The notes under the pieces: model-generated | What the model was told of the DNA's origin: nothing | The model's input: the letters and a program-made list of their open reading frames with translations, nothing else | The model's database searches: none | In this document: positions 32,946 to 42,372 of the stretch, piece by piece | Numbering within the stretch: position 1 is the stretch's first letter | How the letters are laid out: each line of letters starts with the position of its first letter | Translations under genes and position numbers: made by a program | Source: Hypericum androsaemum | Taxonomy: Eukaryota > Streptophyta > Magnoliopsida > Malpighiales > Hypericaceae | Assembly: GCA_963995505.1 (NCBI GenBank) | Contig: OZ023181.1 | Coordinates: forward strand, 17,232,221 to 17,296,220 | Length of the DNA: 64,000 nt | Direction: 5' to 3'

Positions 32946-33246
32946 ATACCTATGCTCTAATTTCTTTCATACCCCAGTTGGTGACTCATCATCCATGACA
33001 TGATACATCACATCATCCGCCAAGTACAAGCAAATCACTGCCACCATCTAGGCTTTTATCTCTTTCCACTATTGGTCTTCCATCTTCTCAGGCTTCTTCC
33101 CCGAGAGCGCGCTCACCATCCCTTGTTGGACCAGCAGATCTTTGACACGCCTTTGCCATAACCCAAAATCTGATGATCCATCGAACTTCACAAAGCCACA
33201 CTTTGCATCGTGACCCGCTATCCCTCGACCTTAGCTCTGATACCAG

Positions 33247-33530
33247 TTATTAGGAAATCACCACACAAGAGAACAACAGTGCACAAAGAACATATACACA
33301 AGAATTACATGGTTCGGCCTAATGCATACGTTCACGGGGAGAAAGAAGAACTTTTATTGATGAGATCTGAGCCACAAACCCATACATAACCTAGGGCAAC
33401 AAATCTTTATAAAGAGACAAACTCTTAGGAGTCGAAAATAAGAATCTAATACAAAATAGGAAGTTGCAGCCACAAGTCCTTGCAGGCGCCAACCAACTTG
33501 CAGCTTATGTATCTACCTTGAGATTGGAGG
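33247..33530 (-). repeat. 5' LTR of the copia element (approximate, perhaps truncated)
   Basis: Similar to the left LTR from TTATTAGGAAATCACCACAC to GTATCTACC. The TGGTATCAGAGC primer site follows it on the minus strand at 33245-33234. Confidence 0.6.
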
Positions 33531-33770
33531 AGCAACTCACATGATCCAAGATGGAAGAGGAGATAACTGGCAAGAAGTAATCTGATGCATGGTAATAACA
33601 TCCCTCAACAGAGAGACCAACCATTTGAGGAAGGAAGACAACCAAACCTGAAACGGTACGCCACGAATTTCTAACAAAAAACTATTCCTCGAAGTGCGGA
33701 AGCTAGAAGACTAGGGCTCAACCAACTTGAAATACGGTTGAAGCTTTTCACGCCAAGGCAGCCAGAGTTT
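33531..33770 (-). mobile_element. LINE ORF1-like (DUF4283-type) fragment
   Basis: The minus-strand translation includes EIRGVPFQVWLSSFLKWLVS, which resembles the GVP/GLP..W core of DUF4283 regions in plant LINE ORF1-type proteins. It is short and degenerate. It may be the right part of the element at 29621-30854. Confidence 0.35.
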
Positions 33771-34089
33771 TTTTGTATTTGTTGTATACTTTTGATATCT
33801 TTTGGCTTAAGAACCTCATGTTGTACTCGTATATTGATGTAAGTATATTATAGATGCACACTGAAACTTTTTTTTGTTACATTTGATCTCCCCTCTTTGC
33901 TAATTTTCCCAAGTTCAAAACCAATTGAAAGTATTAATGGAATTTTTTCTAAATTATAAGAAATTTAAATTTACTTAATGGTCAAAAATATTTTTAGAAC
34001 TTGGTGATTTCACACGCTGCAACGATTGGGCGAGTGGGCAAAGACATTAGCAATGGCATCACACGTCAGTGATTTGATGGTCTAACCAT
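33771..34089. other. AT-rich spacer between LINE remnants
   Basis: No coding frame or defined repeat recognised. It may include a decayed LINE 3' untranslated region. Confidence 0.35.
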
Positions 34090-34999
34090 TTTTTATTGGT
34101 AAACTTTATGAGTGTTATACACTCCTTCGTTCATAACAAGTCAATTACATAGAAGCAAAATAGAAAGAACCAATTGTAGTACTATCATACAAAAGCAAAG
34201 GAAAATAACCAGGATGAGTATCCTCCAAAATATGGTACCTTAAATCAAAAGAGAGGGTGTAGTTAGGAAGCTAATCTGCCACTGTGTTAGCCACTCGAAA
34301 ATGATGTTGGACCTCGATATGCCACTGCCGATGGATGAGGTTGCGACAACCAATCATATGGGATGATATCAGATGTTCCTCTGATATTCCCTCAGCAAGA
34401 CACTTTACATCTACCTATGAACTTGTCTCAACAATCGCCTGCTTATATCCCCGACTCCAAGCAAGTTGTAGCCCATATTGAGTAGCCCAAAGTTTTGAGG
34501 CCAAAGAATTACAAATCCATATGTTATTAACAATGCCAACACACCAGAAGTCCATTGAATCCTGGATAACTCTACTACCACCAGCGGGCCCCGAATTTCC
34601 CTTAGACGCACCATCCGCATTCAACTTAACCCACCCTCCATTGGGAAAGTCCAAACCTCCAGAATTCGGGACAGAGACAAGCGCATCTTGTGATGGCCAA
34701 ACTGCGACCTTCAAGCCATCGTAAATTCTTTAGCCTGAGATTGAATAATCTCGAGCCATACTTGCTGCCAAACAACACCATCCTCATTAAGTGACCGGTG
34801 AAAAACAACATCATTCCAGCCCCTCCAATCCACCAACAAGCTGTTATAAACAGCGTATTCCATTTAACCACAGCCGTCACCTCAATCTTAATACAGAGAT
34901 TATTCACCAGCCACTCCACACTCCCTGCATTAAAGAACTGATGATGGTGCCTAACAGAAACCAAAGCACACCAAACGTTTCTAAATTCTTGATAATCAC
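34090..34999 (-). mobile_element. Degenerate LINE 3' part with RNase H, host of the full-length L1
   Basis: Minus-strand translation gives QEFRNVWCALVSVRHHHQFF, FITACWWI, then, shifted, an RNase H start (VKLNADGASKGNSGPAGGSR) and WATQYGLQLAWSRGYKQAIV. Several stops and frame changes. Coding similarity continues across the L1 insertion at 41758-41890, so the younger plus-strand L1 landed in this older minus-strand copy. Confidence 0.75.
34986..34999. repeat. Left 14-bp target-site duplication of the full-length L1
   Basis: TTCTTGATAATCAC occurs here and again at 41758-41771, directly after the L1's A10 tail. The three A residues before the left copy may extend it. Confidence 0.9.
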
Positions 35000-35010
35000 A
35001 ACAACATTGC

Positions 35011-35100
35011 AAAGTGGAGCACTATCTCCCTAAGTGGAGCACTATCTCCCTGAGTGGAGCTCTCTCTCCCTAAGTGGAGCACTATCTCCCTAAGTGGAGC
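35011..35100 (+). repeat. Tandem 20-bp monomers at the L1 5' end
   Basis: About 4.5 copies of AAGTGGAGCACTATCTCCCT with one or two changes (the third unit reads GAGTGGAGCTCTCTCTCCCT). They start 11 bp inside the element. Confidence 0.9.
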
Positions 35101-35660
35101 TTTTTCAGGGCACCAACCTTTCTTCCTCCGCTTCACACCTCCAACCTCCATCTCTCATCCTCCTCAACCTCCATCACTCATCCTCCCCAACCTCCATCAT
35201 CACAGCCGCAGCCGCCCTCCATCATCGCAGCCTCAGTCGCAGTCGTGCTCGCCCACCGTCATCGACATCTCTGCCGTTTGATCCGCCGTGAGCTCACCTA
35301 GCCGCCACCGCCCACTCCTCTCCGCTCGCCCGTCGTCATCGTTATATGCTTGCCTCTCCACCCTCCATCCTCCCCAACCTCCACCGTCGTAGCCGCCTCC
35401 GCCCGCTTGCCGTCGTCATCGCCCGCTCCTCATCGCTCGCCCGCCCTCCGTTCCTTTGCTAGGTTTTTCTGTTCTTTTTTACTTTTCCTTTTCTCAACTT
35501 TCGGCTTCCGTTTGTTTGTTTTTTTTCGTTTTTTTTCTTTTTTCGTTTTTTTTTCTTTTTTTTCGTTTTTTTTTGTTTTTTTTTGTTTTCGTTTTCTTTT
35601 TTCTTTTTTCGTTTTTTTGTTTTTTTTCAGGTAGAAATTATACCTTGGACAATAAGGATC

Positions 35661-37142
35661 ATGGAATCGAGAGCGGTGGCCTTAGAGCTCCGTGGCCAGA
35701 CTGACCAAGATATATTGGACTTATCGGCGGATCTCACTGGACTGACCCAGTCCCATGCGACTACGGAGTTGGTCGGGCTGGTTTGGTCTGAAAAGGCGGT
35801 CAACTCAAGGGCTTTCTGTACGGTGATGAAGGAAGTATGGCGCCCACGGAAGGGATTGACATTCTCCGAGATAGGGCGCAATCGATTTATGTGCCAGTTC
35901 AATGATCGACGTGATTTAGAAAGGGTTATGGGAGACCAACCGTGGTTATTTGATAAGAATTTTCTCCTCCTTCGGGAGGTGACTGATGAGGTTCAACCTT
36001 CTGTTATCGATCTTTTTCATGTTCCGGTGTGGATTCGAGTGCATGATCTACCAATGGGAGGTTATAACCTGATTACAGCTAAAGCACTTGGGAATGTGTT
36101 GGGTTCTTTTCTGGCCATGGATGAATCGGAAGAGCTGAAGGGTAATTTCCTTCGAATTCGAGTGCAACTGGATGTTAGGGTTGCCCTGTTAAAGTCGAAG
36201 ATGATCAAGCTTGGAGGTGATGTGGTCGTTAGGGTTACTTTCAAGTATGAGAAGCTAATGTCCTTTTGCTATCGATGCGGCTGCCTTGGACACATTGAGA
36301 AAATGTGCGATTTGGAGGAGGAAGATGTCTCAAGGGTTCCATCACAGGAGACATATGGAGAATGGCTTCGAGCTCCACCCTTTGTATCGCGGCGATCACC
36401 TAACCCAGATTCAGAACGCTTCTCTTTTGCTAATATGAGGGCTCAGCTTGTTCGAGGGAGTAGAACTCCAACCCAGGAATCTAACAATAGGATGGAATCT
36501 ATGGTGGAAGATGGGTCAGCAGCCGTGACGGAAATACAGTCTGCGCTCCGGGCATCGGAACTGCTTCCGGGGGGACGCCCAAGAGCCATTGCTTTAGCCC
36601 ACAGCACCTCAGAAGGGGGGGAGGCGCATCCCCTCCACCAGGCTTCCTCTAACCCTACATCATTTACTTTTGGTGTTTGTCCCTCGCGTTATATACCCTC
36701 TCAGAGACATGTTTTTATTGTACAGGAACAGGCACTTAATCTGGCGAGGCAGATGATCCCTATAGCTGGACAAGACATGGAGACTGTTGTTTTGGTTAGG
36801 CAAAAGGACTTGGTCAACCCAAGAGGTGAGGTGTATGTCCATCCTCCAGCTGTGGAAGATGGAAATGAGGAGAAATCGAGGAACATGGGAACTGCTCAGG
36901 CTCGGAATGTGACTATTGATAGCATGAATGTTCGCGGTTGGAAGCGAAGGGAAAGAATTGCAACGGCTGATGGAGGGCTCGGAGATGTAGAGATGGACTT
37001 TATCTGTGGTGAGAAGAGGAAAAGTGCTTTCAGGGATGACGAAGAGTATCATGTTAGCAAGCGGATTTCTGCTGTTTCAGATGCTCCAGGTCCTTCCCTA
37101 TCCCAGGCGGAGGCTGCGAAGCAGCCCCGCCAGGAGCCATGA
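35661..37142 (+). CDS. L1 ORF1 protein, DUF4283 plus CCHC zinc knuckle
   Basis: 493 residues from the ATG at 35661. The frame is open from 35583, but that leader reads as T-rich Phe tracts without an ATG. The N-terminal half carries the DUF4283-type region (RPRKGLTFSEIGRNRFMCQF, GDQPWLFDKNFLLL, LFHVPVWIRVHDLPMGG). A zinc knuckle follows, with CYRCGCLGHIEKMC at about 36269-36310 (CX2CX4HX4C). The C-terminal part is low in known motifs. ORF1 proteins bind element RNA and chaperone nucleic acids. The stop overlaps the ORF2 start as ATGA at 37139-37142. Confidence 0.88.
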   Translation: MESRAVALELRGQTDQDILDLSADLTGLTQSHATTELVGLVWSEKAVNSRAFCTVMKEVWRPRKGLTFSEIGRNRFMCQFNDRRDLERVMGDQPWLFDKNFLLLREVTDEVQPSVIDLFHVPVWIRVHDLPMGGYNLITAKALGNVLGSFLAMDESEELKGNFLRIRVQLDVRVALLKSKMIKLGGDVVVRVTFKYEKLMSFCYRCGCLGHIEKMCDLEEEDVSRVPSQETYGEWLRAPPFVSRRSPNPDSERFSFANMRAQLVRGSRTPTQESNNRMESMVEDGSAAVTEIQSALRASELLPGGRPRAIALAHSTSEGGEAHPLHQASSNPTSFTFGVCPSRYIPSQRHVFIVQEQALNLARQMIPIAGQDMETVVLVRQKDLVNPRGEVYVHPPAVEDGNEEKSRNMGTAQARNVTIDSMNVRGWKRRERIATADGGLGDVEMDFICGEKRKSAFRDDEEYHVSKRISAVSDAPGPSLSQAEAAKQPRQEP

Positions 37143-40100
37143 AGGTAATATGGTGGAACTGCCGTGGATTGGGGAGTCCGCGAGCAGTTCTCCAGCTACA
37201 TAGGCTGGTTCGATCATGTAACCCCAGTTTATTATTTTTATATGAAACAAAACTTAAGGAAACTGAAGTAGAGAATCTTAAGTGGAGGCTAGGTTTCGAG
37301 TGTGGTATTTTTGTGGGTTGTCAGGGCACGGGTAGAGCGCGTAGTGGCGGACTCGCCCTCCTGTGGCATCGAGGTATGGATATTTCTTTACTTTCTTTCT
37401 CACTCCACCATATAGATGTGGAAGTCGTAGACTCTTGTTGTTGGAGATTTACAGGTTTTTATGGATGGCCGAACACGGAGGAGAGGCATCGATCTTGGTC
37501 ACTCTTACGACAACTGAAGGAACGTTTGACATTACCTTGGGTTTGTGGGGGGGACTTCAATGAGATAATCTCCATGGCAGAAAAGAGAGGAGGCAACCTT
37601 ATCCCCCAGAGGCGTTTGGATGCTTTTCAGGAGGTCATTCATTATTGTGAATTCACTGAGGTTCGGCAAACAGGTCTTTGGTTCACGTGGACTAATGGTC
37701 GGGAGGAGCCAGATCATATTGAGTGCAAATTGGATAGGGTCTTTGCTACAACTGAGTGGCTCAATCTATACCCTTATACCTGCGTGGAGGCTTATCTGAG
37801 AATGGGTTCGGATCACTCACCACTGGTTTCTCAACTACGGGCTGAAGACTCTCGACCACAACATCGACGCTTTCGTTTTGAACAAATGTGGGAGAGACAC
37901 GAGGACATTGAACATGAAATTCGTCTTAGCTGGGATTGCACTCAAGAGGCGAATATAGCTACAAAATTGACTGCCTGCGCGAAGCACTTGAAGGTGTGGG
38001 ACAAAACTGTTTTCGGTAATGTGCGAAGACAAAAGGCTGAGATTGATAAAAAGATTGGAGCTATCCAAGAACAACCGTTAACTGCAAGGAGGAAGATTGA
38101 TCTTAAAGATCTAGTTCAGCGGAGAGAAGAATTGCTTTCTAGGGAGGAGGCTATGTGGGCTCAGAGATCACGAGTGGAGTGGCTTCGAGAGGGGGATCGT
38201 AACACCAATTTCTTCCACCATAAGGCAAAGAGCAGAGGTGTCAGAAATCAAATTCTCGAGTTAATTGGGCCGGACGGGGAAAAGATTAGAGGCTGGTCCA
38301 ACTTGGAACGTACGTTTAGGGGATTTTACTCTAACTTGTTTTCTTCTGAAGCTATCTTGCAGGTGTCAGAGGTGACTGACTTAATGGAAAGGAGAGTAAC
38401 AGAGGAGATGCAGCTTCAACTAGCTGCACCCTATACGAAAGAGGAGGTGTATAAAGCCCTGTGTGAGATGCACCCGACAAAAGCACCCGGACCTGATGGC
38501 ATGCCCCCTTTATTTTTTCAGAAGCATTGGAAAGTGGTTGGCTCATCGGTAACTCGTTCCTCTTTAGCTATTCTTAATGATGGGGCTGATCCCTCTTACC
38601 TGAATGATACTATTATTGCCCTCATCCCGAAGGTTAAGCGCCCTACTAGCTGTGCAGAGTTCAGACCCATAAGTTTGTGTAACGTCGTTATGAAGATTAT
38701 CACTAAGACCATTACGAATAGGATGAAGGTTTTTCTTAATGATATCATTCATGACAATCAGGGGGCTTTTGTCCCGGGACGTCTAATTACTGATAATGCT
38801 ATTGTTGCTTTTGAGTCCTATCACTATCTGAAGAAAAAAATGTCTGGAAATTTAGGTTGGTGTGCGCTGAAGTTAGATATGATGAAAGCTTATGATAGGA
38901 TTGAATGGACTTTTCTTGAGAAGATGCTTCTGGCCTTGGGTTTTCATGAGAATTTTACTAACTTGATAATGAGGTGTGTTGGTACTGTGAGATATGCCGT
39001 GCAGGTCAATGGACAGGTGGGAGACTTCTTTATCCCGAGTAGAGGTCTGCGCCAAGGAGATCCGTTATCTCCATACCTCTTCTTGCTGTGTGCAGAGGGC
39101 CTAGCTGCCCTTATTCGGCGGGCGGAGAGAGATCGGCAATTCCATGGAATCAAGGTGGCCAGGGGCGCCCCAGCTGTTACTCACCTCTTTTTCGCAGATG
39201 ATTCCCTTTTATTTGCCAGGGCTACGGAGACAGAGCTCAGGAACATCCTTTCCTTACTGGGCATTTATTCTAGTGCATCAGGACAAAGGGTGAACATGCA
39301 GAAGAGTTTGGTTTACTTTAGCAGGAATGTGAGCGAAGCGGATCAGAACCGCCTATGTTCCATTCTGGGAATGAGAAGGGGTGAAGACGGGGATACTTAC
39401 TTGGGGCTACCTACCTTAATGGGTAGATCAAAGAGACTTATTTTTTCATCTATAGAGGACAGGATCAATGCCAAGATTGGTAGCTGGAAGGAAAAATTCC
39501 TTTCGAGAGCTGGCCGGGAGACTTTGATTAAATCTGTGCTTCTATCCATTCCCACTTATGTGATGAGCTGCTTTAGTTTACCAGTGGAGACTTGCGATAG
39601 AATTGAGGCGAAGCTATGTGCTTTCTATTGGGGCAGTAAGGAGGGTCAGAGGAAGGTTCACTGGCGCAGCTGGATTCGCATGTGTCGGTCGAAGGCTGAA
39701 GGGGGTTTGGGTTTTCGTAGTTTGGTCAACTCAAATAGGGCGATGCTGGCAAAACAGGCTTGGCGGCTATTGTGCTTCCCAGATTCTTTACATGCAAGAG
39801 TTCTGAAAGCGAGGTACTTTCCTAAAGGCGACTTGTGTTTTGCAGGTATAGGATATAGACCAAGTTATGTATGGCGAAGTATTCAAGCTGGAATGTCTCT
39901 GTTAGTTCCAAACCTGGAGTGGAGGATAGGCGACGGCGCAAAAGTCAAGATTTGGGATGATCGTTGGCTGCCGGGCTCGGAGCTAGGGCATCCTAGTTAC
40001 TCTTCTCCGGGGTCTGATTTCTTTCGACATGTGTCTGAGCTGCTGATTGAGGGGTCGAGCGAATGGAACTGCCCACTGTTGGAGCGATTGTTCACGATGG

Positions 40101-41229
40101 AGGAGGTGCAGCAGATTAGGTCAATTCATCTTAGTGCCCGGCTCCCCGAGGATACTATTCGATGGCGTCATACCAGAGATGGCATCTATACGGTGAGATC
40201 GGGTTATTTTATTGATTTACAGGCATGGTGGGAGACTTCTGAACTGGCAAATATTCCAACATATGCTCGGGAGGTTTGGAACCAGGTTTGGCATTTACAG
40301 TGCCCCCCACTATCCGCTCTTTTGTGTGGAGACTTCTAGATAATAATCTCCCCTTACGTACTAACATTTCGAGAAGAGGCATGGATGTGGATATGGTTTG
40401 CCCTCTCTGTATGCAGGTAGCAGAGTCAGGCTTTCATCTATTCTTTGAGTGCAGGTTGACTGAGGTGCTGTGGAGGAAAGCAGGGATTGACCTGCAGATG
40501 TTCCGTGGACTTTCAATTGTCCAGGCATGCACAGAGCTTTTTGCACCTACTGATGGTGAGGAAAGAGGTCGTAGGGCGGCTTGGTTGTGGGGCATATGGA
40601 AAGTTCGGAATGACATGGTTTTCAAGAACAAAACTTTCGACGATGCACAAGGTGTTCTTGAATCGGTCTACAGGCTGTGGTCTGACTATGTTGCGGCAAA
40701 TTATCAGGCTCCCACTGCTAGAGTCACCCATTCAGAGCTGTGGAGGCCACCTGAGGCGGGGTGGTTCAAAGTAAACTCGGATGCGGGAGTTGGTCCTACA
40801 GGAGCTGGCCAAGTCGGGGCTATTGTTCGTGACGAGTTTGGTAATTTTATTGCAGGATTTTTCAGGCAATATGAGAGACCGGTCCACCCGACCATTTTGG
40901 AGGCCCATGGGATGCTTGTGGGAATCGAGCTAGCCGTGATCCTTGGACATAGGTTTGTTTATTTTGAATCGGACTGCTTACCTCTTGTGCATGCAATGAA
41001 TGGACAGGTGCAGGATAGAAGCAACCTGGCACTTCTGGTGGCAGACTGCAAGGAGGCGGCGCAGGCTTTAGAGCGTGCTTCTTTTGGCTTTGTTAGACGT
41101 GGAGGGAATAGAGCAGCGCACATGCTTACTAAATTACAGATGCCAGGTGAGTTGCGTTTCCAGTTTTTCTCTTCTCCTCCAATGGAATTATCAGCAATTC
41201 TGGCGGAAGAGCACATGGAGTCCACCTGA
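37139..41229 (+). pseudogene. L1 ORF2 (endonuclease, RT, RNase H), one frameshift
   Basis: The first frame runs 37139-40339. It begins with an AP-type endonuclease to about 37830 (WWNCRGLGSPRA, CGGDFNEI, MGSDHSPLVS). The RT follows at about 38430-39240 (FRPISLCNVVMKIITKTITN, GLRQGDPLSPYLF, catalytic FADD at 39191-39202). At TGCCCCCCAC (about 40302) the frame changes, and coding continues to 41229. The second part has a zinc-finger region (CPLCMQ..., HLFFEC) and RNase H (VNSDAGVGPTGAG, ESDCLPLVHAMNG). A missing C in the run would account for it. Everything else is open. ORF2 nicks target DNA and copies element RNA in place. Confidence 0.9.
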
Positions 41230-41757
41230 CGATCTGTGCGTGGCAGTGGAGCATGATCACCTAGTGGGTTGGGGAGGGTTGGGGCATCTCAGGTGCGGGT
41301 TGGGCGCTTTTGGGTTTCTTTTGGGGTACGGTTGTATCATGGGCAGTGCATGTCACTCAGTTTTTGCAGTGTAATCGCTAGAGCGGTTTTCCGCGATGTG
41401 CTCTTTTCTTAGTCCGGGTTTTTCCTGTTGAGGGCAGGTTTACTGGATAGGTTTTTAATGAGGCCAGCGGCTGCAACCTCGTACTTTGTGCGAGGGGAGT
41501 GTCATGTGTTGAGGGTCAGTTTTAAGGGGGTAGCGTTCTCGTGCTATTGTACGTGGAACTCTAAGGCGGGTAGGTAGGATTGATCCTTAGGGCTAGGTGG
41601 AGGGTGGTGGGACTAGGTGGGTAGTGCTCCTTTCGTGCTATTGTGCGGTTGGAGTTTTAAGGCTTTGCTCATTTTCTTTGTGTTTGATGTATGCTATATT
41701 GTCTGTATCCGATGCATTATTGTTCAATGAAGCTTTCTTCACCCCTCAAAAAAAAAA
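41230..41757 (+). other. L1 3' untranslated region and A tail
   Basis: GT-rich, non-coding on the plus strand, ending CACCCCTC plus A10 at 41748-41757. The AATGAAG at about 41726 may be part of a weak polyadenylation signal. Confidence 0.7.
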
Positions 41758-41771
41758 TTCTTGATAATCAC
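41758..41771. repeat. Right 14-bp target-site duplication of the full-length L1
   Basis: TTCTTGATAATCAC, identical to 34986-34999. The host LINE resumes from here on the minus strand. Confidence 0.9.
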
Positions 41772-42372
41772 CTAACAGGTTGAGGATCTAACAATTCCCT
41801 TCAACTTTATGAGCCATCGCTATATGCATACAGGCTCCTAAATCCTGACCACTCAAAAAATAGTCTAAACAAATGCCCAAAATCTAGATTAGTAGAAAAT
41901 ATATTATTTTAATTTAATGTTAAATTTTGAGAATTCAGTTGCTCGATAGGAAAGTGTATAATTTTATTCCATTCGAATTTATTAATTTATAGTACAAATT
42001 TTCAATAAATTAATATTCGATAAGTTAATGACATCTGTAAAATATTTTTTTCTAACGCATCTGAACTTTTATAAATTATCTTGATTAATTAATAACTCTC
42101 TAAATTAATTTCACACCGAAAAATGAAAACAAATATCGCTTAATAAGAAATTAAGTGGAACTACAGTTCAAAAACAAGAAAGTGGAATGACGGGCCAGGC
42201 CCAATAGTGTAGTAGACCCACCAAGCCCGCTCACATGACTTTCCTTTTCTTATCATCATCGTATTTTTACATTTTAAAAGTGATTGATGGACTGATGGAT
42301 TAGGTCCGAAAATTCTCGAAATAATGAATCACGCATCAATCAATATTATCAAGAACAGAAAATAGCATTTTA
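41772..42372. other. Rest of the host LINE remnant, then AT-rich spacer
   Basis: To about 41890 the minus strand reads as the upstream part of the degenerate LINE (CMHIAMAHKVEGN). Beyond that there is AT-rich sequence with no gene. Confidence 0.5.

Larger units (their letters stand above)
30855..33530 (-). mobile_element. Internally deleted Ty1/copia element, minus strand
   Basis: Two related LTR sequences (about 30855-31245 and 33247-33530) share AGGAAATCACCACAC, ACTTTTATTGATGAGATCTG and many other blocks at roughly 85% identity by eye. The 12-base TGGTATCAGAGC, the initiator-Met tRNA primer site of copia elements, lies at 33245-33234 next to the right-hand (5') LTR. The interior is only about 2 kb. 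It has a gag (UBN2) frame and a pre-integrase-like stretch, but no RT or RNase H. Ends are approximate and the target duplication is unclear. Confidence 0.75.
35000..41757 (+). mobile_element. Full-length L1-type LINE, about 6.76 kb, one coding frameshift
   Basis: Flanked by a perfect 14-bp duplication and ending in A10 (41748-41757). Order: 5' region with 20-bp monomers, a CT- and T-rich leader, ORF1 (DUF4283 plus zinc knuckle), ORF2 (endonuclease, RT, zinc-finger region, RNase H), and a roughly 520-bp GT-rich 3' untranslated region. The only coding break found is a one-base shift at a C run near 40303. It belongs to the plant L1 branch with a C-terminal RNase H. Confidence 0.92.

Noticed and set aside
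35456..35704. Phe-rich membrane-like open frames before L1 ORF1
   Set aside because: Produced by T-rich low-complexity leader sequence; no ATG-led frame with real composition until 35661.
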